NCBI GenBank assembly: GCA_050246635.1
Contig: JBFWVR010000005.1
Span: forward strand, 372,001 to 436,000
Reading direction: 5' to 3'
Length of the DNA: 64,000 nt
Source of the DNA: JBFWVR01 sp050246635
Lineage (GTDB): Bacteria; Acidobacteriota; Vicinamibacteria; Vicinamibacterales; UBA2999
In this document: positions 41,798-50,677 of the stretch, piece by piece
Position numbering within the stretch: position 1 is the stretch's first letter
Layout: every line of letters begins with the position of its first letter
Notes under the pieces: model-generated
Databases searched by the model: none
What the model saw: only the letters and a program-made list of their open reading frames with translations
Told to the model about the DNA's origin: nothing
Program-made: the position numbers and the translations under genes

Positions 41798-43183
41798 CTA
41801 GGCGATGCGGCTGGCCGCGGCCTCGGCCGGCTGCCACGGCTCGGCCTCGGCCGGATGGGGGGCGCCGAGGCGGAACACGTGCGGGTGCGTCCCGCGCACG
41901 GCGTTGCGGGTGTCGACCACCAGCGGCGCATGGGCGACGATGGCGTCGTAGTCGAAGGTGCGGTGATCGGTGAGGATCGCCACGCAGTCCACGCTCGCGA
42001 GCTGCTCCACGTCGAGCGGCGTCGAGGTGAGGGCGTAGCCGCCCGGCCACGCGCTGGCGCCGAGTTCGGGCACGTACGGGTCCGCGTAGGAGAGCCGCAC
42101 GCCCCGGCGCTGGAGCAGGCCCATCACGTCCAGGGCCGGGGACTCCCGCACGTCGTCGATGTCACGCTTGTAGGCGACGCCGGCCACGAGCACGTGCGAG
42201 CCGCTGAGCGGCTTGCGCTGCACGTTGAGCGCGTGGCCGATCTTCTCGACCACGGCGTGGGGCATCGCGGCGTTGACGTGTCCGGCGAGCTCGATGAAGC
42301 GCGGCTCGAACCCGCTCTGCTTCGCCTTCCACGACAGGTAGTACGGGTCGATCGGGATGCAGTGGCCCCCGAGCCCGGGACCCGGGTAGAACGGCATGAA
42401 GCCGAAGGGCTTGGTGCGCGCCGCGTCGACGATCTCCCAGACGTCCACGCCGAGCGCGTCGCACATCAGCGCCATCTCGTTGACGAGCGCGATGTTCACG
42501 GAGCGGAAGGTGTTCTCGAGCAGCTTGACCATCTCGGCCACCCGCGGCGAGCTCACCGGCACGACCGTGTCGAGCGCCGACTGGTACAGCGCCCGCGCCG
42601 CGTCGCTGCACGCGGGGGTGACCCCGCCGACGACCTTGGGCACCGTCCGGGTCGTGAACGTGGCGTTGCCGGGGTCCACCCGCTCCGGCGAGAAAGCCAG
42701 GCCGAAGTCGTCCCCGGCGTGCAGACCCGTGGCCTCGAGCAGCGGCCGCACGAGCTCGTCCGTCGTGCCCGGGTAGGTCGTCGATTCGAGGATGACCAGC
42801 ATCCCGCGGTGCAGGTGCGCGGCCACCGCCTCGACCGCCGAGACCACGTAGGACATGTCCGGGTCCTTCGTCTTCCGCAGCGGCGTCGGGACGCAGATGT
42901 TGACGGTGTCGAGCGACGCGACCGCCGCGAAGTCGGTCGTCGCGGTGAGCCGTCCCTCGGCGACCAGCGCGGCCACGTCGGCCGACGGCACGTCCGCGAT
43001 GTAGGACTCGCCCGCGTTGATGCGGTCGACCTTGCGGGTGTCGAGATCGATGCCGGTCACGGCGAAGCCGTGCTTCGCGAACTCGACGGCCAGCGGCAGG
43101 CCGACGTAGCCGAGGCCGATGACGCCGACGCGCGCCTGGCGCGACTGGATGCGGTGGAGCAGTTCGGTAAGTGCGGACGACAT
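41798..43183 (-). CDS. Nucleotide-sugar 6-dehydrogenase, WbpA/TviB type
   Basis: This 461-residue enzyme has the GLGYVGLP NAD motif at 23-30, VNICVPTPL, the STTYPGTT loop and the catalytic Cys275 in GLGGHCIPIDPYYL. The GHCIPIDP context is typical of UDP-N-acetyl-hexosamine dehydrogenases (WbpA, WecC, TviB) rather than UDP-glucose dehydrogenase. It probably makes a UDP-HexNAc-uronate donor. A GAGGAGG ribosome site lies about ten bases before the ATG. With the AlgD-like enzyme it gives the locus two uronic acid donors, a possible target for the two amidotransferases. Confidence 0.88.
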   Translation of the reverse strand: MSSALTELLHRIQSRQARVGVIGLGYVGLPLAVEFAKHGFAVTGIDLDTRKVDRINAGESYIADVPSADVAALVAEGRLTATTDFAAVASLDTVNICVPTPLRKTKDPDMSYVVSAVEAVAAHLHRGMLVILESTTYPGTTDELVRPLLEATGLHAGDDFGLAFSPERVDPGNATFTTRTVPKVVGGVTPACSDAARALYQSALDTVVPVSSPRVAEMVKLLENTFRSVNIALVNEMALMCDALGVDVWEIVDAARTKPFGFMPFYPGPGLGGHCIPIDPYYLSWKAKQSGFEPRFIELAGHVNAAMPHAVVEKIGHALNVQRKPLSGSHVLVAGVAYKRDIDDVRESPALDVMGLLQRRGVRLSYADPYVPELGASAWPGGYALTSTPLDVEQLASVDCVAILTDHRTFDYDAIVAHAPLVVDTRNAVRGTHPHVFRLGAPHPAEAEPWQPAEAAASRIA

Positions 43184-43236
43184 GGGCGCTGAACCTCCTC
43201 GGGGCCCGCCTCTGCGGGCTCGTGTTGCGATGACTC

Positions 43237-44649
43237 TCACTTGCCGGACAGGGCGGTGCGGAAGAATCCGCGGCCCAGCCGGGCCCAGACGGTGGCGCGG
43301 TGCTCCCCGCCGGTCGCCGCGAACAGGCTGCGCGACGAGGAGGGGCCGGGCCACCCGCCAAGCGGCTCCGGCGCACGGGACCAGGGACGCGTCGGATCCA
43401 CGCCGCCGGCGTCCGGGACGCGTCCCGGGTCACGATCGCGCGGCGGCTCGGTGGCGGGCGCCGCGGTCCCGGGCGCGGGCGCCGGCGGCGCGGGTGCGGG
43501 CGCGGGGTCCCGTGGGCCCTGGCCTTCGGCCGGCTCCGGCGCGTTCGCGTTCGGCGGCGTCGCGGCGCGCCGGGGCTCGCCCGGCACCGGCGCGTCGTCG
43601 GCGGCGCGGCCGGCCTCGCGCGCGGCGGGGGTCGCCGCGGGCCGCTCGGCCATCGCGGCCGTCGCCTGGATCTCCCGGCGCATGTGGAGCAGCCGGCTCT
43701 GCTCGAGCACGATCCGGTGCTGCGTCGCGAGCAGCCGTTCCTCCCGGGCGAAGAGGTCGTCGGGGGCCGTCGGGCGTTCCGGCGCGGCCGGGCGGGCCGG
43801 CGGCTCGGCGGCCGCGGGCGTCTCGACGGGCTGGAGCAGGCCCCCGGCCCGCAACTCGTCGATCGCGGCCCGGGTGATGGGCAGCCCGATCGTGCGCTGG
43901 CCCTCCCCGTAGCCGTAGAGCAGCACGGCATCGGCGATGACGTTGATCGTGCGCGGCACCCCGCGGCTGTGCTCGTGGATGAGATCCGTGACCGCCCGCG
44001 GGAAGACCAGCGGCACGCCCGCCGCCGCCCGCTTCAGGCGGTGGTTGATGTAGGCCTCGGTCTCCTCGACGTCGAGCGCGGGCAGGTGGTAGCTGACCGT
44101 GATCCGCTGGCGCAGCTGCTCGAGCTCGCGGCTGGCGAGCAGCGCCCGCAGGCCGGGCTGCCCGATCAGTGCAATCTGGATCAGCTTCGAGCGTTCCGTC
44201 TCGAGGTTCGACAGCATGCGGACCTCCTCGAGGGCCGCGAGGCTCAGGTTCTGCGCCTCGTCGATCACGAGGAGGGCAAGCCGCCCTGCGACGCGTTGCT
44301 CGACCAGATACCGGCCGAGGTCGCGTAGCAGGCGCGGCTTGCTGGCGCCCGGTTCCGGCGTGAGGCCGAAATCGAGCATCACCGCTTCGATGAGCTCGCG
44401 GGCATCGAGCATCGTGCTCACCAGCCGCGAGACGGAAGTCCGCGTGTTGACCCCGCGCAGGGCCGTCTGCAGCAGCGTCGTCTTGCCGCTGCCGATCTCC
44501 CCGGTGATGACGATGAAGCCGGCGCGGCCCTCGATGCCGTAGCGCAGGTAGCTGAGCGCCTCGGTGTGCACCCGGCTGGGGTACAGGTAGTCGGGGTCGG
44601 GGCTCAGCGAGAAGGGCCGCTCGCGCAGGTTATAGAAGCGTTCGTACAC
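43237..44649 (-). CDS. XrtA/PEP-CTERM-locus AAA ATPase (ExeA/GspA-like)
   Basis: The 470-residue protein begins with a GTG start (VYERFYNLRERPFSLSPDPDYLY), the standard opening of GspA/ExeA-type ATPases found in exosortase-A EPS loci. Walker A is GEIGSGKT at 50-57 and Walker B LLVIDEAQ near 134-141, followed by the arginine-bearing sensor region and LDVEETEAYINHRL. The last 170 residues are Pro/Ala-rich and low in complexity. It is thought to power or organise export across the envelope. The start overlaps the end of the nucleotidyltransferase gene by 20 bases, and a CAAGGAT site precedes it. Confidence 0.87.
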   Translation of the reverse strand: MYERFYNLRERPFSLSPDPDYLYPSRVHTEALSYLRYGIEGRAGFIVITGEIGSGKTTLLQTALRGVNTRTSVSRLVSTMLDARELIEAVMLDFGLTPEPGASKPRLLRDLGRYLVEQRVAGRLALLVIDEAQNLSLAALEEVRMLSNLETERSKLIQIALIGQPGLRALLASRELEQLRQRITVSYHLPALDVEETEAYINHRLKRAAAGVPLVFPRAVTDLIHEHSRGVPRTINVIADAVLLYGYGEGQRTIGLPITRAAIDELRAGGLLQPVETPAAAEPPARPAAPERPTAPDDLFAREERLLATQHRIVLEQSRLLHMRREIQATAAMAERPAATPAAREAGRAADDAPVPGEPRRAATPPNANAPEPAEGQGPRDPAPAPAPPAPAPGTAAPATEPPRDRDPGRVPDAGGVDPTRPWSRAPEPLGGWPGPSSSRSLFAATGGEHRATVWARLGRGFFRTALSGK

Positions 44650-45442
44650 GATGGAACATCCTTGAGAAGAGGGCCTCACCCAGGGCGGACCCCGTGATCC
44701 GGTCGGGGTCCACCGGTGCCGTGCCGGCGGCAATGGCCGGCCACACCTCCCGGCACGCCTTCCGGTAGTCGTGCGGGAAGTCGATCTCGATCCAGGGGAG
44801 GGTGCCGGTCTCCACCACGTGCAGGGGGCGCCGCTGGGCGAACGCGTGGAAGGCCCGCGGCAGCCAGTCGCGGGCGCCCCCCTGGGCGATGAGCGCGTTC
44901 ATCTCGTCGACGAGCACCGCGGCGCCCTCCGGGCCGAACTTGGCGATGCCGACGTTCTCGCCGTCGATGTCGGGATCGGGCAGGCGCTTGTCCATGGCGC
45001 ACACCCGCCCGTCGCGCACCGTGACCTTCATCTCCTCGTCGCTGTAGGTCGTCTCCGGCTCGCGGGCCGCGAGCAGCAACGCGTCCTCGTGGGCGGAGCC
45101 CAGCAGCCGCGTCAGCAGGTGCGGGTGGAACAGCACGTCGCAGTTGAGGACGAGGAAGCCGTCGCGAAGCAGGTGGCGCGCCAGCCAGAGCGAGTAGAGG
45201 CTGTTGGTCTGCGCGAACCGCGTGTTGTGCACCACCTCGATGTCGCTGCCGCACGCGCGCTCCACGGCCTCACGCTGGTGGCCGAGCACCGTCACGACCT
45301 CCGTGACGCCGCAGGCGTGCAGGGTCTCGATCTGGCGCGCGATGAGCGTGCGGCCGCCCACCTCCGCGAGGCACTTCGGGCCCGCGCCGACGATCGGCCG
45401 CAGGCGGCTGCCGCGGCCGGCGGCAAGGATCACGGCTTTCAT
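44630..45442 (-). CDS. Sugar/choline-phosphate nucleotidyltransferase-like protein
   Basis: 270 residues with the nucleotidyltransferase signature MKAVILAAGRGSRLRPI...PKCLAEVGG at the N terminus and LVLNCDVLFHP for metal binding. It resembles LicC-like phosphocholine cytidylyltransferases and related NTP-transferases that load a phospho-compound onto CMP or UMP. No substrate-defining residues are certain. Next to a TagF-fused glycosyltransferase it may make the CDP-activated donor. The start overlaps the flippase stop as ATGA. Confidence 0.85.
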   Translation of the reverse strand: MKAVILAAGRGSRLRPIVGAGPKCLAEVGGRTLIARQIETLHACGVTEVVTVLGHQREAVERACGSDIEVVHNTRFAQTNSLYSLWLARHLLRDGFLVLNCDVLFHPHLLTRLLGSAHEDALLLAAREPETTYSDEEMKVTVRDGRVCAMDKRLPDPDIDGENVGIAKFGPEGAAVLVDEMNALIAQGGARDWLPRAFHAFAQRRPLHVVETGTLPWIEIDFPHDYRKACREVWPAIAAGTAPVDPDRITGSALGEALFSRMFHRVRTLL

Positions 45443-47037
45443 CCCACCTCCGAGGTCGCCCGGGCGGCCAGGGGCCGGCGCCAGGCGAGCAGTTGCTGCG
45501 CGCGCTCGGCGAACAGCCGGCGCTCGGCCGCCGTGACGGCGAGCGCCATGAACGTCAACGCGTAGACGGCCGCCGACGCCACCATGAGCGCGCCGACCAC
45601 GACGAGCGAGCCGTCGGCGACGTATGGGCGCAGCAGGAGCACGAACGCCGTCATCACCGCGACCGGCCAGAGCGCGGGCCAGACGGCCTCGCGCCACGCT
45701 CGCACCAGCGGCAGGTCCACCTGCCGGCAGCCGGTGGGGAAGATCACCAGGATGGAGCCGAGCGTCACCGGCACCAGCGTGCCGACAGCCACGCCGGTCA
45801 GCCCGTACGGCCCGATGAGCGCCACGCTGAGCGACAGGTTGACGACGGCCGTCGCCACGTTCGTGCCCGCCACGAGCTGGTGACGGTCGGTGCCCTTCAG
45901 CACCGTGCTGGCCGTGGCCGCGCCGACGCGCGCGATCACGCCGAGCGTGAGCACCTGCAGGATGAGCACGCTGTCGGCGAAGTTGCTGCCCACCCAGGCC
46001 CGCACGAGCGGGCCGGCCATCAGGATCAGCGTCCCGCCGATCGGCAGGATCATCGCCAGCGAGAGGCGGGTACCCACGACGAGGATGGCGCGCAGCCGGT
46101 CGCGCCGGCTCGCCGCCTCGTTGTCCACCACCGTGGGGAACAGCACCTGGCTCAACTGGTTCGTCAGCCGGAGGGCCGCGTCCGTCAGGCGCTGGGCGAC
46201 GGTCCAGACGGCCACCGCCGTCGTGTTGAGCAGCGCACCGATCAGGAGCACGTCGACCGAGTAGTTCAGCTTGTTCGCCCAGTCGATGACGAACATGTGG
46301 AAGCTGAACGGCGCGATCTCGCGGAGTCGCGCCTTCCGCACGAGGCTGGCCCGCACGTGGAGGCCCGGGAACACCCGGTAGGCATTGGCCCGATACGCCC
46401 AGTACGTCAGCACGCGCACGATCGTGGTCGCGGCCACGAGCTCGATGAGGCCGTAGCCGGCGAGCAGCACCGCCACGTTGACCGCGGCCGTCACCAGCGT
46501 GCTCGCCATGCCCACGAGGTTGTTGAGGTCGTAACGCTGGAATCCGTTGATGACGCCGCCGAAGACGCCGAACGCCAGGCCGGTCGCGACGTGCACGCTG
46601 ATGATCAGCAGCACCGCCCGGCCCAGCTCGACCTGCGCCGGCGTGAGGCTGAACAGCGTGCCGAGGTTCAGCGCGACCGCCGCCGCGATCAGGTAGGTGA
46701 TCACGGCCAGCGTCGTGAAGACGAAGAAGATGGTGCTGAGGATCTCGTTCAGCGCCTGCGCGTCACGCCGTGCGCGGTACTGCGCCACGAACTTGACCAG
46801 GCCGTTCGAGAAGCCCAGGTCGAGCACCGAGAAGTACACGGTCACCGAGGCGGTCAGCATCCAGAGGCCGTAGGCCGCCGCGCCGAGGTGCGCCAGGTTG
46901 AACGGCAGCACCAGCAGGCCGACGACCATCTCCGCGACGATGGCGAGGTAGCGCGTCGACACGTTCCGCGCCACCGTCAGCGTCTCCTCCTCCGGCGGTG
47001 CGCCGAGGAGGCCGGTCCCGGGGGGAGCCTGGGTCAC
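45439..47037 (-). CDS. Oligosaccharide flippase, Wzx/MATE-like (copy 2)
   Basis: 532 residues with 12-14 hydrophobic segments. It opens with YLAIVAEMVVGLLVLPFNLAHLGAAAYGLWMLTASVTVYFSVLDLGFSNGLVKFVAQY, clearly alignable with copy 1. It should flip lipid-linked repeat units. The GTG start overlaps the sugar-transferase stop as GTGA. Two flippases in one operon suggest two repeat units, two carriers, or substrate-specific export of modified units. Confidence 0.9.
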   Translation of the reverse strand: MTQAPPGTGLLGAPPEEETLTVARNVSTRYLAIVAEMVVGLLVLPFNLAHLGAAAYGLWMLTASVTVYFSVLDLGFSNGLVKFVAQYRARRDAQALNEILSTIFFVFTTLAVITYLIAAAVALNLGTLFSLTPAQVELGRAVLLIISVHVATGLAFGVFGGVINGFQRYDLNNLVGMASTLVTAAVNVAVLLAGYGLIELVAATTIVRVLTYWAYRANAYRVFPGLHVRASLVRKARLREIAPFSFHMFVIDWANKLNYSVDVLLIGALLNTTAVAVWTVAQRLTDAALRLTNQLSQVLFPTVVDNEAASRRDRLRAILVVGTRLSLAMILPIGGTLILMAGPLVRAWVGSNFADSVLILQVLTLGVIARVGAATASTVLKGTDRHQLVAGTNVATAVVNLSLSVALIGPYGLTGVAVGTLVPVTLGSILVIFPTGCRQVDLPLVRAWREAVWPALWPVAVMTAFVLLLRPYVADGSLVVVGALMVASAAVYALTFMALAVTAAERRLFAERAQQLLAWRRPLAARATSEVG

Positions 47038-48398
47038 CGGGCCCCCTTCCCGAAGAGCACCACCTTGACCGTGTCGATGAGGATGGCGAGGTCGAAGCCG
47101 AATGACCGGTGCTTGATGTAGTAGAGGTCGTAGCGCAGCTTCTCGCGGGCGTCCTCGACCGAGGCGCCGTACTGGTAGCGCACCTGCGCCCAGCCGGTCA
47201 CCCCGGGCCGCACCGCGTGCCGCGTCTCGTAAAAGGGGATTTCCCGCGCGAGCTGTTCGACGAAGAACGGCCGCTCCGGCCGTGGCCCGACGACGCTCAT
47301 GTCCCCGCGCAGCACGTTCCAGAGCTGGGGCAGCTCGTCGAGCCGCGTCTTGCGGATGAAGCGGCCCACGCGGGTGACCCGATCATCGCCGCTCGTCGCC
47401 CACACGGGGCCGGACGACTCGGCGTCGGTGCGCATCGACCGGAACTTGCAGAGCGTGAAGGGCCGATCGTGCTGGCCGACGCGCTCCTGGCAGTAGAGGA
47501 TGGGCCCCGGCGACTCGAGCCGGATGGCCAGCGCGGTCAGGGCCATCAGCGGCGCCGCGAGCACGAGCCCCACCGCGCCGACCACGAGGTCGAAGGCACG
47601 CTTGAGGAACCCGGCGCCGCGCGCCACGCCGAAGCCGTCCGCGAAGATCAGCCAGCTCGGCCGGATGCTCTCGACGGCGACCTTGCCGGTGAGCCGCTCG
47701 TAGGTGGCCGTGGCCTCCTCGATCGACACGCCGGCCAGTCGCGCCTGCAGCAGCATCTCCACCGGCAGCGTGCCGCGGCGATCGGCGACGCTCACGACGA
47801 TGCGGTCCACCTGGTGGGCCCGCACGATCTCGGGGAGCGTGTCGATGGTGCCGAGCACAGCCGGGTCCGAGGGGGCCCCACCGGTGCCATCGGCGACGAA
47901 GCCGACGACGTCGTAGGGGAAGTCCGCCTGGCTCTCGATGTTCTCGGCGATGGACCGGGCGCGGGCCCCGGACCCGAGAATCAGGACCCGCTCGTGGAAC
48001 CCCGGGTCGCGCGTGACCCGGTCCACGACGAGGCGCCCGGCGGGGACCGCCACGAGGAGCAGCGCGAGGGCCGTCAGCATCGGCGCGGATCCGAACCCGA
48101 ATGACGGCAGCACCGCGGCGAGCCCCGCCAGCAGGATCGTCGTCGCGCCCGCGCTCTGGAGCACGCGGGCCAGGCGCTCGGTGGCGCTCCGCACCGCGGT
48201 GAAGTCGTAGAGCTCGTGGTAGTAGAAGACCAGCGCGAAGAGCCCGGTGACCACGGCGACCCGCGCGGCCGCGGTCGTCCCCTCGTGGAACGAGCCGTGG
48301 ACGAGTCCCGCCGTGACGATCGAGCCTGCGACGAGCAGGGCGTCGAGCCCGAAGACCGTCACGCCACGTGCCGGGAGGTCGCGGTTCAGCAGTTGCAT
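47034..48398 (-). CDS. Polyprenyl-phosphate sugar-1-phosphate transferase (EpsB/WbaP-like)
   Basis: 454 residues: four or five N-terminal transmembrane helices, a NAD-like CoA-binding fold (VLILGSGARARSI at 138-150) and a C-terminal bacterial sugar-transferase domain from about 264 (KRAFDLVVGAVGL, RVGQHDRPFTLCKFRSMRTDAE, RVTRVGRFIRKTRLDELPQLWNVLRGDMSVVGPRPERP). It starts repeat-unit synthesis by moving a hexose-1-phosphate onto undecaprenyl phosphate. The layout matches the PEP-CTERM-associated type (TIGR03013-like). It is the only initiating transferase in the window, so both operons probably feed one polymer. Confidence 0.93.
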   Translation of the reverse strand: MQLLNRDLPARGVTVFGLDALLVAGSIVTAGLVHGSFHEGTTAAARVAVVTGLFALVFYYHELYDFTAVRSATERLARVLQSAGATTILLAGLAAVLPSFGFGSAPMLTALALLLVAVPAGRLVVDRVTRDPGFHERVLILGSGARARSIAENIESQADFPYDVVGFVADGTGGAPSDPAVLGTIDTLPEIVRAHQVDRIVVSVADRRGTLPVEMLLQARLAGVSIEEATATYERLTGKVAVESIRPSWLIFADGFGVARGAGFLKRAFDLVVGAVGLVLAAPLMALTALAIRLESPGPILYCQERVGQHDRPFTLCKFRSMRTDAESSGPVWATSGDDRVTRVGRFIRKTRLDELPQLWNVLRGDMSVVGPRPERPFFVEQLAREIPFYETRHAVRPGVTGWAQVRYQYGASVEDAREKLRYDLYYIKHRSFGFDLAILIDTVKVVLFGKGAR

Positions 48399-48412
48399 CG
48401 GTGTCCGCCTGC

Positions 48413-49228
48413 TCAGTGGATGTCGTTGAGGACGAGGCCCATGAGGCGCTCGTCCGCGAGCCGGTCGATCGCCTCGTGGATCGCCGGGGTGGTCGTGCTG
48501 CCCGCGCGTACGACCAGCACCACGCCGTCGACGAGTGGCGCGAGCAGCGCCACATCGGCCAGCGGCGCCGCCGCCGGCGCGTCCACGACGATGCGGTCGA
48601 AGCGCGTGCGCAGGGTCTGGAGCAGCCTCGCCATCGCCGGCGTGTCGAGCAGCTCCGCGGGATGCGCGGCCCCGCCGGGCGCGCCCGCCGCGAGCACGCT
48701 CAGGCCCTGGTCCTCCAGGTCCACGAGCGCCTCGTCCAGTGACGCCTCGCCGGTGAGCACGTCGGCGAGTCCCGGTCCGGGGGGCAGGCCGAGCAGCTCG
48801 CTCATCCGCGGGTGTCGCAGGTCGGCCTCCAGGACGCAGACCCGCCGCTCCCGTTCCTGGGCCATCGTCAGGCCGAGGCAGAGCGTCGTCTGGGTCTTGC
48901 CGTCCCCGCGGCCGGGGCTCGTGACGAGCACGGTCTCGGGCGCGTGCCCGCCGACCGGGTGCAGCAGCCGCGTCCGCAGCGTGCGGTACTGCTCCGCGGA
49001 GGTCGAGCCGGGACGGAGAGCGGCGTCGAGGGCGGGCGCCAGGGCGCCGCTCGCCTTGCGCCGGTTGGCCGGGGCGCTCTCGACCGCTGGCGCGGCCGGG
49101 AGCGGGTGGGGCGGCGTAACGGGCTGGCCGCCCGACGCCGGCGGTGTCCCGAGCGGCACTGGTGCGGCCGCGGGCGGGATGGCGCCGTCGCGTTCGGCGC
49201 GTTCGAGGATGCGCTGGATTCGGCTCAT
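48413..49228 (-). CDS. CpsD/BY-kinase-like ATPase
   Basis: 271 residues: a Pro/Ala-rich N-terminal segment of about 75 residues, then the bacterial tyrosine-kinase ATPase fold with the AEQYRTLRTRL motif, Walker A SPGRGDGKT at 104-112, Walker A' VLEADLRHP and Walker B RIVVDAPA. The protein ends at GLVLNDIH with no C-terminal tyrosine cluster, which BY-kinases need for autophosphorylation. It may therefore be a kinase without a Tyr tail, or a ParA/MinD-like partner of the chain-length protein. The chain-length gene lies 18 bases upstream. Confidence 0.87.
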   Translation of the reverse strand: MSRIQRILERAERDGAIPPAAAPVPLGTPPASGGQPVTPPHPLPAAPAVESAPANRRKASGALAPALDAALRPGSTSAEQYRTLRTRLLHPVGGHAPETVLVTSPGRGDGKTQTTLCLGLTMAQERERRVCVLEADLRHPRMSELLGLPPGPGLADVLTGEASLDEALVDLEDQGLSVLAAGAPGGAAHPAELLDTPAMARLLQTLRTRFDRIVVDAPAAAPLADVALLAPLVDGVVLVVRAGSTTTPAIHEAIDRLADERLMGLVLNDIH

Positions 49229-49246
49229 GATGTCGGTCCCCCTCGG

Positions 49247-50677
49247 TTACGCCGAGACGTGGGTGACTTCACCCAGGACCGGCACGTCGAATTCGTCGGC
49301 CAGGTCGTGGGTGGTGTGGACGGATCGGTCGAGGTACTCGCGGCCCAGGGCCGCGGTGCCGCCGAGGAAGACGCCCGCGACGAGGGCGATGAGGAGCACC
49401 CGCCAGGCCACCGGGCTCACCGGCGCGGCGGGCATCGATGCGGGGTAGAGCACCGTGAACTGCTCGCCGCCCTGGTCGCGCGCGACGCTCTCGGCCAGCC
49501 GGGCCGAGTCGAGCTTTGCGGCGATGTCGTCGTACTCGGCCTCGGCGCGGTCGTACTCGCGCTGGACGGATGCCAGGCGCTGTTCGACCATCGGGGCCGC
49601 GTCGACCCGCGCCTGGTAATCGCCGATCTGCCGCCGGGTGCCCGTCGCGGCGCGTTCGAGCTCCCGGACGCTGAGGCGGAGCTGGTCCCGGTCGGCGAGG
49701 AGCTGGCGGTACGACGGGTTGCGCATCAACTGCGCGCGCCGGTCGGGGGCCGCGCCGCCGGCCGAGGGCGTGACCTCGCCGCGCGCGGCCTCGAGCTCCT
49801 GCCGGAGCCGGACCACCTCGGGGTGCTTCTCCGTGTAGCGGGTCCGCGCATTCGCCAGTTGTTCCTCGAGCTCCAGCACGCGGGACGCCGGCGAGCCGTC
49901 CGGCACCGCGGCCGCCGTGGCATCGAGGCCGCTGCCTTCCTCCATCGCGCTGATCTGGCGTTCGACCATCGAGAGGCGGTCCTGCTGCGCGCGCAGCGAC
50001 GCGGCATTCGCTTCGAGCTGGCCACGCAGGCCGGTGAGCGTCTGCAGGTTGGCGTCGGTCTGGCCCGGCAGGCTCCCGGCGTACGCCTCCTTGGCCTGGC
50101 GCAGCCGGCCCTCGATCTCGTCGAGCCGCGCCTGCTTCTCGTCGAGCTCGGACGCGAGGAACGCCGAGGTGTTCTCGGCGTGCACCCGCCGCGCGCGCGC
50201 GTTCTCGGCGACGAACAGGTTCACCAGCCGATCGGCGACGCGCTGCGCCCGCTCCGGCGTGTCGGAGCGGTAGGACAGGACGAAGGCGTCGAGTCGCCGG
50301 CTGTTGGTGCCCGCCAGCGGGTCGGGCACCCGCAGCTCGATGGCGCTCTTGAGCGCCGACACCCGGTCGGCCATCGGACGTCCCGGCCACAGGTTCTCGT
50401 CGGTGACCACCCGCTCGAGGACATGGCGGCTGAGGAGCTGCTGCGAGAGCGCCCACAGCCGGTCCTCGTTGTCGAGCACGGACGACTGGCTGAGCAGGCT
50501 CGGCGAGACCGACGGCGCCGAGACGCCGACGGTGGCGGTCGACTCGAAGGTCTGCGGGAGGAGCTGGAGCGCGATGACACCGGCCACCACGGCGGCGGCC
50601 AGGGGGACGATGAACCACCACGCGCGCCGGCGGATCATCGAGAGGTAGTCGAGGGCGTGAACGGGTGCGTGTGGCAT
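49247..50677 (-). CDS. Wzz/GumC-like chain-length determinant protein
   Basis: 476 residues with two transmembrane helices (about 19-41 and 430-452) flanking a long periplasmic, coiled-coil region (about 150-400), the layout of PCP2/GumC-type polysaccharide co-polymerases. The C-terminal cytosolic tail is HDLADEFDVPVLGEVTHVSA. It is expected to set chain length and connect the inner-membrane synthase to the Wza-type exporter. The kinase domain is a separate protein. Its ATG shares a base with the upstream stop (TAATG). Confidence 0.9.
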   Translation of the reverse strand: MPHAPVHALDYLSMIRRRAWWFIVPLAAAVVAGVIALQLLPQTFESTATVGVSAPSVSPSLLSQSSVLDNEDRLWALSQQLLSRHVLERVVTDENLWPGRPMADRVSALKSAIELRVPDPLAGTNSRRLDAFVLSYRSDTPERAQRVADRLVNLFVAENARARRVHAENTSAFLASELDEKQARLDEIEGRLRQAKEAYAGSLPGQTDANLQTLTGLRGQLEANAASLRAQQDRLSMVERQISAMEEGSGLDATAAAVPDGSPASRVLELEEQLANARTRYTEKHPEVVRLRQELEAARGEVTPSAGGAAPDRRAQLMRNPSYRQLLADRDQLRLSVRELERAATGTRRQIGDYQARVDAAPMVEQRLASVQREYDRAEAEYDDIAAKLDSARLAESVARDQGGEQFTVLYPASMPAAPVSPVAWRVLLIALVAGVFLGGTAALGREYLDRSVHTTHDLADEFDVPVLGEVTHVSA

